Assembly (NCBI GenBank): GCA_964410015.1
Contig: CAYPFV010000019.1
Span: forward strand, 1-32,603
Direction: 5' to 3'
DNA: 32,603 nt
Origin: SKVR01 sp964410015
GTDB taxonomy: Bacteria > Bacteroidota > Bacteroidia > Bacteroidales > UBA7960
Shown piece after piece: positions 7,642-15,424 of the stretch. Each line of letters begins with the position of its first letter. The stretch's first letter is position 1. The notes beneath the pieces are model-generated. The model saw only the letters and a list, made by a program, of their open reading frames with translations. It was not told the origin of the DNA and did no database searches. Made by a program: the position numbers and the translations under genes.

Positions 7642-8000
7642 TAATAAACATAGATAATTAATTATTATTTTGAGTTATTCAATATTAACTGACATGTGAT
7701 TAATCTATAAACCTTTTCGTTTTATCGTTTACAAATTATTATTTTGTCGATTTTAAAAAGCAAAATTAATGAAAATTTAAAGTAAAAAGAAATACAATTA
7801 AACATGTAGAAATCAACTACTCTCTGGTCGAGTATTTTCAAATTATTTGCTTAAATTTATCTGTCTCATAATGAAGATATTAAAGGGCATGTTGTTGATT
7901 GTAGAAGGGGATTACCAAGTGTTCGGAAATTTATTAACAATAGGGCTGCACCGAAATTATTTTGTGCCTGGTATTATAATTTTTTTACAGATACATTGAT
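7642..8000. other. Intergenic region (359 bp) with regulatory and remnant candidates
   Basis: An AT-rich spacer between nadE (minus, ending 8001) and the start of the minus-strand lipoprotein (7641). Read on the minus strand, 7761-7768 gives TAATTTTG, an exact -7 match for a lipoprotein promoter but without a well-placed -33 element. The plus strand at 7871-7999 carries a 42-codon reading frame described separately. I see no terminator hairpin after nadE. Confidence 0.45.
7871..7999 (+). pseudogene. Possible remnant of a response-regulator receiver domain
   Basis: A 42-codon plus-strand frame starting MKILKGMLLIVEGDYQVFGN. The LLIVEGDYQVFGNLLTIGL stretch resembles the first strand and helix of a receiver domain (consensus LLVEDDxxxxxLLxxxL), with G in place of one of the paired acidic residues. 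It stops 2 bp before the convergent end of nadE, and no downstream continuation was found. It could be a gene fragment or chance. No Shine-Dalgarno or promoter is evident. Confidence 0.2.
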
Positions 8001-9647
8001 TTATCCAAGATATTTGGCCACAATTGGCATTCTTCTTCCCACGCCAAAAGCTTTGGAAGAAACCCTGAGTATGGGCGGAGTTTGAAATCTTTTATATTCA
8101 CAAGTGTTGACCAATTTGAGGATCCGGTCGGTTAAGTTGCTTTCAAAACCTGAATCTTTAATTTCTGCAGGCCCCTGACGATTCTCAATGTATTCATAAA
8201 GAATCTTATCAAGTATTTCATAATCGGGAAGAAAGTCTGAATCTTTCTGATCAGGTCTCAATTCAGCACTTGGAGGTTTTGTAATGGTATTCTGTGGTAT
8301 TATTTCTTTATTTCGGTTGATAAAACGGGCAAGTTTAAAAACATCTGTTTTGTAAACATCGCCAATCACTGATAATCCGCCGCACATATCGCCATATAAA
8401 GTGCCATATCCAACAGCGGCTTCACTTTTGTTGGAGGTATTTAACAAAATATATCCGTGTTTATTAGACAGTGCCATCAAATAAATTGCTCTGGTTCGTG
8501 CCTGAATGTTTTCTTCAGTAACATCAAAGGGTTTACCTTCTAAATAGGGTTGCAGGTTTTTCTCGAAATTTTTGTGTGTTTCTGCAATATTAATGATATG
8601 ATAGGGACTACCCAGATTTTTTGCCAGTTGTTCAGCATCTGTAAGCGAATGATCCGTACTAAATTCTCCGGGCAAAAGCACAGCCAATACATTTTCTTTT
8701 CCCAGAGCTTCTGCTGCTATTGCCATGGTTACCGCCGAATCGATACCCCCGCTTAAACCTAAGATTGCTTTTGAGAAACCAAGTTTACCAAAATAGTCTT
8801 TTACACCAAGCACCAGAGCATGGTAAATATTTTCAATCTTATATTTTTCATCATCCGGGGTTAATTCATTCTCAGGGTTTGATTCCAGGGCATGATCAAG
8901 ATCAACAATCCTAAAATCTTCCTCAAAGTAACTGAGTTCTTCTTTTATTTGTCCTTTAGGATTTATAACCATAGACCCACCATCAAAAATGAGTTCTGTT
9001 TGAGCGCCAATGTGGTTTACATAAAATAAAGGAAGCGCATACCGACGGGCATTGTCGATGAGCATGGTTTTTCTTTCTTTGTTATGGTTCCAGGAAAAGG
9101 GAGAAGCTGCAATATTAATCATTATTTCTGCTCCTTTTTGGGCAAGCTGGCCCATCGGATTTTGAACATACAACGGATTGTCATTAAGATTCCACAGGTC
9201 TTCGCATATGGTTAGGGCTATTTTTTTATTTTTAAATTCGATCAGTGAAAAAGTAGTTGCCGGTTCAAAATACCGGTATTCTTCAAAAATATCATAATTG
9301 GGTAATAACCCTTTTTTATAAACTTGTTTTATCGTTTGATTTTCAATAAAATAAGCAGCATTGTATAATGGTTTTCCTTTGGGTTGTTCGTTTCTTGCCG
9401 GTGCACCCACAATAGCAGCAATGCCATTGCAATGCTGCGATATCTCATCAATGGCCTGGTAACATTTATGAATATAGTCTTCAAATTCCAGAAAATCTCC
9501 CGATGGATAACCACATACCGATAATTCAGAGAATACCACCAGGTCAGCATTCATCGATTTTGCTTTTTTTATCCCCTCAATGATTTTACCTGTATTTTTC
9601 TGAAAGTTTCCAATATGGTAGTTCAACTGGGCAAGTGCAATTTTCAT
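8001..9647 (-). CDS. nadE: Glutamine-dependent NAD+ synthetase
   Basis: A 548-residue two-domain enzyme that makes NAD+ from nicotinic acid adenine dinucleotide, ATP and glutamine, the last step of NAD biosynthesis. The N-terminal nitrilase-type glutaminase domain has the expected catalytic triad: E41 (FSELSVCGYP), K112 (KKGLLPNY) and C148 (LTICEDLW). The C-terminal synthetase has the ATP pyrophosphatase loop SGGIDS at residues 299-304, and the conserved NTSNKSEAAVGYGTLYGDMCGG region. Length fits the glutamine-dependent class (about 540-650). It is on the minus strand, 201 bp downstream of the zinc-ribbon gene. In Flavobacterium nadE lies near gldB and gldC, and gldB is nearby here too. Confidence 0.96.
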   Translation of the reverse strand: MKIALAQLNYHIGNFQKNTGKIIEGIKKAKSMNADLVVFSELSVCGYPSGDFLEFEDYIHKCYQAIDEISQHCNGIAAIVGAPARNEQPKGKPLYNAAYFIENQTIKQVYKKGLLPNYDIFEEYRYFEPATTFSLIEFKNKKIALTICEDLWNLNDNPLYVQNPMGQLAQKGAEIMINIAASPFSWNHNKERKTMLIDNARRYALPLFYVNHIGAQTELIFDGGSMVINPKGQIKEELSYFEEDFRIVDLDHALESNPENELTPDDEKYKIENIYHALVLGVKDYFGKLGFSKAILGLSGGIDSAVTMAIAAEALGKENVLAVLLPGEFSTDHSLTDAEQLAKNLGSPYHIINIAETHKNFEKNLQPYLEGKPFDVTEENIQARTRAIYLMALSNKHGYILLNTSNKSEAAVGYGTLYGDMCGGLSVIGDVYKTDVFKLARFINRNKEIIPQNTITKPPSAELRPDQKDSDFLPDYEILDKILYEYIENRQGPAEIKDSGFESNLTDRILKLVNTCEYKRFQTPPILRVSSKAFGVGRRMPIVAKYLG

Positions 9648-9848
9648 AAATCCTTATATTTTGAATGATTCCTGCTGGTCATTTGTTTCTCTTTCGATGC
9701 TAAATAGTTGATTGGATAAATTATTTTTTGTATGTCCTAACTTCAAAAGTTTGATTCATAGCAAGAAATGTTAGCCAATCAATGCTGATTTTTATACGTT
9801 CCTTTGTTTAAAGAAAATTGCAATGATAAGCAAAAAATCATGAATTGA

Positions 9849-10160
9849 TCAGAATTTTACAATTTTTTTTACGCTTGCTTCCAAAACGACCAGGTAGATA
9901 ATAAAAACCGGAAATAAAAGGAACAGAGCGGATATAAATCCTGCCCTGAGGATAGAAAATATAAATATAATTGCAGAAATAACGATGAATATTGTTGTTA
10001 CATATTTTTTTCTTTTTCTGATTTTTTTTGTCAAACCCGGGTATTTTTGCCCGCAAAAATCACATTCAATTTCCTCAGGCAGGTTTGTGATCAACTCACT
10101 TGTATTGGTGAGTTCATTGCCACAATTTATACAATGGACATAATGTGAAAAAACAGCCAT
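9849..10160 (-). CDS. Small zinc-ribbon membrane protein
   Basis: A 103-residue protein with an N-terminal zinc-ribbon: two CxxC pairs at C10/C13 (HCINCGNE) and C33/C36 (ECDFCGQ). A basic stretch, KKIRKRKK, follows. Two hydrophobic segments, about residues 53-69 and 72-92, probably form a membrane hairpin. I do not recognise a named family. The zinc-ribbon side is probably cytoplasmic, given the adjacent positive charges. Its start lies only 9 bp after the stop of the beta-barrel gene, so the two are almost certainly co-transcribed. Function is unknown. Confidence 0.72.
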   Translation of the reverse strand: MAVFSHYVHCINCGNELTNTSELITNLPEEIECDFCGQKYPGLTKKIRKRKKYVTTIFIVISAIIFIFSILRAGFISALFLLFPVFIIYLVVLEASVKKIVKF

Positions 10161-10169
10161 ACCTTGTTT

Positions 10170-10868
10170 CTAAAAAAGAATCCCTGCATTGAGTTCCACA
10201 AAATTTGAAATGGCATTTTGTTTCTTATCAATTTGTCTGTTAACTCCTTTAAGATTATTAGTAAAACCATTGTTGAAATTTACACCTGTAACAATGGATG
10301 TATTACCTCCTAATGAGTGTTCAAAACCAATTCCCAGGATCATGGAGATTCTGAAAAGGGGTATTTCACTTTTAATGTCAAGGTCTGTTGTTGATATTCC
10401 GCTCATTTCAGGATCAGGATGAATAAACTGATCATCAGCTTTGGATCTGAGGTTAACCGATCCGCCAAAGCCAAATACAGCAAAATAGGTGTTGTATCCG
10501 ATCTCACGGGTTTTCATTTTTAGAGTCAACGGAATTTCAAGATTTTGCACTCTATAGGTTCTTTCTTTTTCTGAATATTGCTGATCGCTAATTGTTTCGT
10601 CAGTTGGATATCGCAGAATACCTCCCTGATATCGAATACTGATACCTGTGGCAAATGAATACTGCTCAGCCAAAAGAAATTCAGAAAGTAATCCATAGGA
10701 AACCCCGGCTCGTATACCCTCCGAAGAATAGTCTTCCGTTTCGGGTTTAAACCATGAAATGGAAGGGGAGGCATGTAATCCTAACCTGAAACCCTGTGAA
10801 AAAGCAGGTAAAGAGCTCATTAAAAAAAGCAGACTTCCTGCTAAACTGATTACAATCTTTCTTTGCAT
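10170..10868 (-). CDS. Outer-membrane beta-barrel protein (PorT-like family)
   Basis: A 232-residue protein with a signal peptide (residues 1 to about 24, ending PAFS before QGFRLGLHA). Alternating amphipathic strands follow, ending in an aromatic C-terminal strand (FVELNAGILF), as for outer-membrane barrels. The pattern fits the Bacteroidota OMP_b-brl/PorT-type superfamily: short barrel of 8 or so strands, QNLEIPLTLKMK, and FAVFGFGGSVNL. True PorT is needed for type IX secretion, but many members have other roles, and I cannot tell which applies here. It is the first gene of a two-gene unit with the zinc-ribbon protein and diverges from gldB across 337 bp. Confidence 0.78.
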   Translation of the reverse strand: MQRKIVISLAGSLLFLMSSLPAFSQGFRLGLHASPSISWFKPETEDYSSEGIRAGVSYGLLSEFLLAEQYSFATGISIRYQGGILRYPTDETISDQQYSEKERTYRVQNLEIPLTLKMKTREIGYNTYFAVFGFGGSVNLRSKADDQFIHPDPEMSGISTTDLDIKSEIPLFRISMILGIGFEHSLGGNTSIVTGVNFNNGFTNNLKGVNRQIDKKQNAISNFVELNAGILF

Positions 10869-11205
10869 AATACCGTTATTTGAATGAAAATTTGATTAGT
10901 TTTAAGGTGTTTTCTGTTCATTTTCTCTTTCGAAAATCTGTGCATCTGTTCGTTGGGTTTTCGAAATCTGTTAGTTGAAGTCTAAAAACTCAATAAAAAA
11001 CAGATTTTCAATATTTAAGATTAAAATCCCGGAGATTCTGTTTATTTTGCATACCAATTTTTGTACCCAATTAAAAGTAATGAAATGTATCTTGGTATTT
11101 GCTTGTTAAATTATGTATTCTTTTGGCGAATAAAAAATCTTTTTATCATATGCTCACTGATTTTTTTAATTTTTCACTTATAAACGTTTTTATTGATCTA
11201 ATCTT
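10869..11205. other. Divergent intergenic region (337 bp)
   Basis: Spacer between the minus-strand beta-barrel gene and plus-strand gldB. It must hold promoters for both, yet I see no strong TTTG-N19-TAnnTTTG match in either direction. The nearest is TTTG (11060) with TATCTTGG (11088), at 24-base spacing and with two mismatches in the -7 element. No gene, repeat or hairpin of note was found. Confidence 0.5.
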
Positions 11206-11235
11206 ATGTTTTACAAATCAATTACAATAGGAAAT

Positions 11236-12228
11236 ATGCAGAAATTTCTTTTATTAATACTAATCATTGTATTTCATGTATCCTGCAATCGTAAACCCCC
11301 TTATCAGGCTGATGTCTCTGATGTTCCTGAGAAACACATAGAAATAAAACGTTATGAGCAAATTTTGTTTACAATTGACCCCGAAAATATTGTTGATGAT
11401 ATTCAACCCCACGTAAAAGATTTTGAACTGTTCCTGGGAGATCAGATATTTACGCCCCAGGGTCAGCAGCAACTTTATGAATATATCACCGATCCGTTTA
11501 TTAAAGAGATATATGAAGATACAAAGCAGGTTTGGAAAGACCTTACTTCGGCCGAAAACCAACTCTCTCAAGCATTTCGGTATTTCAGGTATCATTTCCC
11601 AGGTGGGGAAATGCCGGTGTTTTATTCTTACATTTCCGGATTAGATTTTGAATATCCTGTTAAGTATTACGATGAAAATTTTATTATTGGGTTGGATATG
11701 TTTTTAGGGAAAAACTATGATAATTATGAAAAAGTGGGTGTTCCCGTATTCAAAAGGGTCAGGTTTACACCTGAAGCAATGCCCATAGAGGTTATGCGTG
11801 CTTTGGTTGAACAAATGTTTTCCCGGCAGTTGGGAAATGCAGAGTCATTGCTGGATTTTATGGTCGCTGAAGGAAAAAAACTTTATTTTCTCGATTGTAT
11901 GTTTCCTCAACAGGATGATTCGCTTAAAATATCATACACTGGTGAGCAAATGGACTGGGCCAATGCAAATGAAAAAAATGTATGGGTATATTTTTTAGAA
12001 AATGATTTGCTTTATGAATCTGACAGAAAGTCTATTCAGAAATTTATTGGCTCGGCGCCTTTTACAGCTCCTCTTTCCAGAGAATCAGCTCCCCGTATAG
12101 GGGCTTTTGCAGGATGGAGGATCGTACGAGATTACATGGAAAGGAATCCTGAGATAACTTTAAATGAATTGTTAAATGAAGATGATGCAGTTAAAATTCT
12201 CAGATTATCCAAATACCGGCCCAGGTAA
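11236..12228 (+). CDS. gldB: Gliding-motility-type lipoprotein GldB
   Basis: A 330-residue predicted lipoprotein with signal MQKFLLLILIIVFHVSC and the lipidated Cys at residue 17. The body matches the GldB family as I know it: an N-terminal KRYEQILF motif, a central GLDMFLG segment, and a helical C-terminal part with IGAFAGWRIVRDYM. GldB is required for gliding in Flavobacterium, but homologues are widespread in non-gliding Bacteroidales, where the role is unclear. I prefer the ATG at 11236, preceded by AATAGGAAAT, over the in-frame ATG at 11206, because it gives a compact lipoprotein signal. The longer start would add ten polar residues. It is divergent from the beta-barrel gene and ends at a good terminator. 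Confidence 0.85.
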   Translation: MQKFLLLILIIVFHVSCNRKPPYQADVSDVPEKHIEIKRYEQILFTIDPENIVDDIQPHVKDFELFLGDQIFTPQGQQQLYEYITDPFIKEIYEDTKQVWKDLTSAENQLSQAFRYFRYHFPGGEMPVFYSYISGLDFEYPVKYYDENFIIGLDMFLGKNYDNYEKVGVPVFKRVRFTPEAMPIEVMRALVEQMFSRQLGNAESLLDFMVAEGKKLYFLDCMFPQQDDSLKISYTGEQMDWANANEKNVWVYFLENDLLYESDRKSIQKFIGSAPFTAPLSRESAPRIGAFAGWRIVRDYMERNPEITLNELLNEDDAVKILRLSKYRPR

Positions 12229-12237
12229 AAGGAATAA

Positions 12238-12265
12238 ATAGTTTTACAGGAAAACTATGTTTTTT
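12238..12265 (+). terminator. Intrinsic terminator after gldB
   Basis: A perfect 8-bp stem, ATAGTTTT (12238-12245) with AAAACTAT (12251-12258), a five-base loop ACAGG, then G and a run of six T (12260-12265). It begins 10 bp after the gldB stop. Confidence 0.72.
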
Positions 12266-12408
12266 CAATAAAATCTGGTAAAGCATTATGGGTGGTATTA
12301 TTGAAAACATAAACGCATTGTGGTTTATTGAGTTGAGTTTTCCCGGTAATATCTTATTATACCTGTTCTGCAGATTAATATGCATTTTTCTATCATACCC
12401 CAGCGTCA

Positions 12409-13035
12409 TTACCATTTAATCATCGAAGAAAGGTTATCATAAAACAGAACGTTGTTTTTTTCAATAAAATCCAGTATGGTTTCTTTCCCCGTTCTGTTTT
12501 CTGCCGAAGAGATTATATGCTCAGGCAGAGGCTCCCAATGGTCTGCAAGGATAGAGGTGTAATTTTCAACAGATTCCTGTAAGCGCTGGGATCCCAGTTT
12601 GTCTGATTTGGTAAATAGAATAATAAAAGGCACCTGGTTTGCAGCAAACCATTCCATAAACTCAAGATCATTTTTTTGTGGATCATGCCTTATATCTATA
12701 AGTAAAAACGTATATACCAAATTTTTACGTTTTAAGAGATAATTTTTGATCATCTTGTCCCATCCTGTTTTTATTTTCATGGGTACTTTAGCAAACCCAA
12801 AGCCCGGTAAATCAGCAATATACCAGTTATTGTTTATCAAAAAATGATTGATCAATTGTGTTTTACCTGGTCGTCCGGAGGTTTTGGCAAGTTTTTTTGA
12901 TCCGGTAACCATATTGATAAGTGAGGATTTTCCTACATTGGATCTGCCTATAAATGCATACTCAGGTTTGTTTTCCTGAGGACAATCGCGATAATCGGAA
13001 GAACTTTTTACGAAAATGGCTTTGGATATATTCAT
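12409..13035 (-). CDS. ysxC: Ribosome-assembly GTPase EngB/YsxC
   Basis: A 208-residue TRAFAC-class GTPase of the EngB/YihA/YsxC family, which acts in late assembly of the large ribosomal subunit. The G1 P-loop GRSNVGKSS is at residues 30-38 and the G2-region Thr lies in RPGKTQLI. G3 DLPGFG is at 75-80, followed by the family signature FAKVP. G4 is FTKSDK and the SSAE G5 motif is near the C-terminus. Length matches the family (about 195-210). It is convergent with gldB and lies 200 bp downstream of the acyltransferase genes. Confidence 0.95.
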   Translation of the reverse strand: MNISKAIFVKSSSDYRDCPQENKPEYAFIGRSNVGKSSLINMVTGSKKLAKTSGRPGKTQLINHFLINNNWYIADLPGFGFAKVPMKIKTGWDKMIKNYLLKRKNLVYTFLLIDIRHDPQKNDLEFMEWFAANQVPFIILFTKSDKLGSQRLQESVENYTSILADHWEPLPEHIISSAENRTGKETILDFIEKNNVLFYDNLSSMIKW

Positions 13036-13076
13036 TTTTTTGTAAAAATTATCTGAGGTAAGGTTTTAGTTTTAAA

Positions 13077-13199
13077 ATGAAAACCAACCATTATCATGTT
13101 TGTGATGAACTACACGATAAAGATTTCATCACTATTGGAAACCTGAAATGTATGAACCATGAACCAGATATTGAGAAAATACTGAAATCTTTCTTTTGA
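13077..13199 (+). CDS. Possible small ORF or gene remnant (40 residues)
   Basis: A short plus-strand frame in the 200-bp gap between ysxC and the acyltransferase gene. It encodes a polar peptide beginning MKTNHYHVCDELHDKDFITI and ending in DIEKILKSFF. Both flanking genes are on the minus strand, so it is antisense to the local transcripts. It has normal-looking amino-acid composition but no visible Shine-Dalgarno, promoter or recognisable family. Chance is a realistic alternative. Confidence 0.18.
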   Translation: MKTNHYHVCDELHDKDFITIGNLKCMNHEPDIEKILKSFF

Positions 13200-13235
13200 T
13201 TGGGGTTACCATTATTCATAAGGAAAAAATCATTT

Positions 13236-14177
13236 TCATTTTCCTGCTCCTGATTTGTAGGAGTTGATGTGCCTTTCTTTTTTTTGCTGATAAATATCAT
13301 TAATGGTTATTAAAATGGCTGTTTCCTCTACTCCGCCAAAGTCTTCATTCCATGCAGTTCCAAAGGTTCGCATGTTTGGGCTTATTACCATGTAGGAGTT
13401 GACAAGTGGTGGAATGTTTTCTCCTCTTTCACGTACTTTCTGGAAAAGAATTTTATGATTTTCCTCAAAAGAATTGGCAGTAAAAAGATTTTCAAAACCT
13501 GTTGTATCTGTTTTATACTGTAAAGGTATTTTTGGTTTAGTGAGATTTTCATGATCGGGAAAGAACTTTTTCAAAAAATATAATATCATATCTCTTGCTA
13601 CCGGATCATAATGGCTGTACATGGTCATTTTACCAAAGAAATATTTTATTTCAGGATTGTCAATTACCAAAGCACCTAAACCATCCCACAAGTTGTCCAG
13701 TGAAAATAAACCTTTCTTGTTTTCTCTGGAGGGTTGATAGTTGGGTTGAACGAATGAACGGCCCAATTCGATAGTATAGGGGAGATACTCTTTGATAAAT
13801 TTTTCAGAATAATCAAGTAATCCCGAAGTTGCCAGTTGAGGAATCCCATTTTTATCTTTTTTTACCTCACTGCCAAGAATAAAACGATAACCTCCGATAA
13901 TTTCTTTAGCAAAGGGGTCCCATAAAATCAATTGCTTATAAGGTATTTCTCCTGTATCATACATGTCAATATCTGCTTTTTTTCCAGTACCTCCTCCGGC
14001 TTTTCTGAAAGAAATTTCACGTAACCTGCCTACTTCCAGCATCGTATTAGGTGAATCATTATGGCTGATCACATATATTTTATTGTTTGCATTGTTGGTA
14101 ATTCTTAAAAATTTATCCTCTGTAAGCTCTTTTTCAATCAAATCCCTGTCAATAGGTTCAATAATCTCTTCTTGCAT
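13236..14177 (-). CDS. glsB: N-acyltransferase of glycine/ornithine-type aminolipid synthesis (GlsB-like, GNAT fold)
   Basis: A 313-residue GNAT-type acyltransferase of the OlsB/hemolysin-like group. Features are LEVGRLREISFRKAGGG near residue 50, IIGGYRFILG on the acceptor side, the conserved YTIELGRSFVQPNYQ strand, and KYFFGKMTMYSHY. In Bacteroides thetaiotaomicron the equivalent enzyme (GlsB) N-acylates glycine with a 3-hydroxy fatty acid as the first step of glycine-lipid synthesis. It is paired with a downstream-acting O-acyltransferase, as here. Substrate (glycine, ornithine or another amino acid) cannot be read from the sequence. It lies 31 bp after the PlsC-type gene on the minus strand, which implies one operon. 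Confidence 0.82.
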   Translation of the reverse strand: MQEEIIEPIDRDLIEKELTEDKFLRITNNANNKIYVISHNDSPNTMLEVGRLREISFRKAGGGTGKKADIDMYDTGEIPYKQLILWDPFAKEIIGGYRFILGSEVKKDKNGIPQLATSGLLDYSEKFIKEYLPYTIELGRSFVQPNYQPSRENKKGLFSLDNLWDGLGALVIDNPEIKYFFGKMTMYSHYDPVARDMILYFLKKFFPDHENLTKPKIPLQYKTDTTGFENLFTANSFEENHKILFQKVRERGENIPPLVNSYMVISPNMRTFGTAWNEDFGGVEETAILITINDIYQQKKERHINSYKSGAGK

Positions 14178-14208
14178 AATCCCTCCTGCTATATTAAACT
14201 AATTATTT

Positions 14209-15084
14209 TTATATTTCGGGTTGGTGACCCATTTCATAAATTTTTTCTTTTACCCATTGTGCCCATTCATAATGAGTTGAAGAGGAGGTAAAAGTGTTGT
14301 AAGGTATAGGTTTGCCAAAAGTAATGGTAATTTTTTTATCTGCTTGTTTAAACATTTCATCAGGCAAATAGAGCATTTCAATATTTGCTTTGATTCTTAG
14401 TCGTTTACGCCATAATGCCAGGTTGTAAAAAAAATCAGAATTCTTTCCTTCTATGTATACAGGCAAAATATCGCGCTTGTATTGTATCGATTTGCTTATA
14501 AAACTTTTTTTCCATTCCAGGTCTTTTATTACTCCGTTTTGCTTTCTCGATACAAGCCCCGCCGGAAAAATTAAAACAAGATTATCAGATTCATAAACAT
14601 CTCTCAGGATTTGTACACGCTCAGCACTATTTCGCCCGTGTTTGTTTACCGGTACAAATAACTCCTGCAAATTTTGTAATTCAAGTAAAATATCATTAAC
14701 TATAAATTTGATGTCTTTCCTGTATTTGCCAACTTCATGCATCAGGGCCATACCATCCAAACCTCCAAGGGGATGATTAGATGCCAGAATATACCTGCCT
14801 TGCCGTGGTATGTTTTCCTTATTTCTTACCTCAATCTCAACAGTGAAATATTTATGAAGAATATTCTCCAGAAACTCCAGACCATGTTTATCCTGAAATC
14901 GATGCAGTAGTTCATTAAGGGTATCCTGGTGAATTTTCTTTTCTAAATATCTGATCAAAAATCCGGGTATGTAGGGGTAAATCTTCTTACCTTTTGTTTG
15001 AAGTAATTTATCTACATTCACTAATTTAGGCATACCGGGTGTTGTTGGTGCATTGTTTTGATCCTGCGTCATAACTGGTCTCAC
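14209..15084 (-). CDS. glsA: O-acyltransferase of aminolipid synthesis (GlsA-like, PlsC family)
   Basis: A 291-residue PlsC/LPLAT-family acyltransferase. The catalytic His-Asp block appears as SNHPLGGLDG, the Bacteroidota variant with one extra residue between His and Asp compared with HX4D. Later family motifs are FPAGLVSRK, with KDLEWKKSF after it, and LPVYIEGKNSDFF. In the glycine-lipid pathway GlsA esterifies the hydroxyl of the N-acyl amino acid to give the mature two-chain lipid in the inner membrane. The partner gene follows by 31 bp. The order O-acyl then N-acyl matches the domain order of fused OlsF enzymes. The start may instead be Met5 (MTQDQNN). Confidence 0.82.
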   Translation of the reverse strand: MRPVMTQDQNNAPTTPGMPKLVNVDKLLQTKGKKIYPYIPGFLIRYLEKKIHQDTLNELLHRFQDKHGLEFLENILHKYFTVEIEVRNKENIPRQGRYILASNHPLGGLDGMALMHEVGKYRKDIKFIVNDILLELQNLQELFVPVNKHGRNSAERVQILRDVYESDNLVLIFPAGLVSRKQNGVIKDLEWKKSFISKSIQYKRDILPVYIEGKNSDFFYNLALWRKRLRIKANIEMLYLPDEMFKQADKKITITFGKPIPYNTFTSSSTHYEWAQWVKEKIYEMGHQPEI

Positions 15085-15424
15085 TTATTATATATCTGCC
15101 ATAGACAAAAATAGTCAATATTTCAGAAATACCCTGATGAATTCTCAAAAACAAGATTGAACCCCTACCTTATCTGAAATTGATTCGGAATTAATTTGTA
15201 TGGTTTCGTATAAAAAATGAATGTTTTTATGGAGAAATATTCCTGATTATGATTACATATCCATTTTTTTGAATTTGCCAAAGTATTGTAAATCAGCAAT
15301 ATGGGTTTTTGCCCGGCGTATCGGTAGTGTTTATGTAGAAAAAGTTATCAACAATGTGGGAAAAAGTGGGGAAAAGTGGGAAAAATATCATTATATTTAC
15401 ACTTTCAAACAGGTTTTGTGTAAA
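15085..15424. other. Divergent intergenic region (340 bp) before mraZ
   Basis: Spacer between the glsA-like gene (minus) and mraZ (plus). It contains the MraZ-box repeats at 15356-15385. For the minus strand there is an exact -7 match (TATTTTTG read from 15113 to 15106) without a -33 element at the right distance. A plus-strand frame starting at 15221 runs into mraZ, but it crosses the operator and encodes no mraZ-like sequence before 15425. Confidence 0.6.
15356..15385 (+). promoter_or_regulatory. MraZ-binding repeats (dcw operator)
   Basis: Three GTGGG units start at 15356, 15366 and 15376, each followed by four or five mostly A bases, with exact 10-bp periodicity. This is the arrangement of MraZ-binding repeats described upstream of mraZ in other bacteria, where MraZ controls its own operon. 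They end 39 bp before the mraZ start. A TATATTTA element at 15392-15399 could be the -7 box, placing the repeats over the -33 region. Confidence 0.82.

Noticed and set aside
9751..9782. TTGATT/AATCAA inverted repeat between the zinc-ribbon gene and nadE
   Set aside because: A 6-bp AT-rich stem with a 20-base loop, too weak to call a terminator or operator.
11206..11235. Longer gldB start
   Set aside because: It adds ten residues before a good lipoprotein signal; the ATG at 11236 has a better upstream context. Not fully excluded.
12200..12415. Minus-strand 71-residue frame after ysxC
   Set aside because: It overlaps the gldB end and its terminator hairpin, has low-information composition and no family resemblance.
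13094..13300. Minus-strand 68-residue frame overlapping the end of the GlsB-like gene
   Set aside because: Overlaps the acyltransferase in another frame, and its lysine and serine-rich peptide resembles nothing known to me.
15106..15113. Exact -7 promoter match upstream of the GlsA-like gene (minus strand)
   Set aside because: No -33 element at an acceptable distance, so not listed as a promoter of its own.
15221..15424. 68-residue N-terminal extension of mraZ
   Set aside because: It reads through the GTGGG operator repeats, is unlike MraZ, and the family N-terminus begins at ATG 15425.
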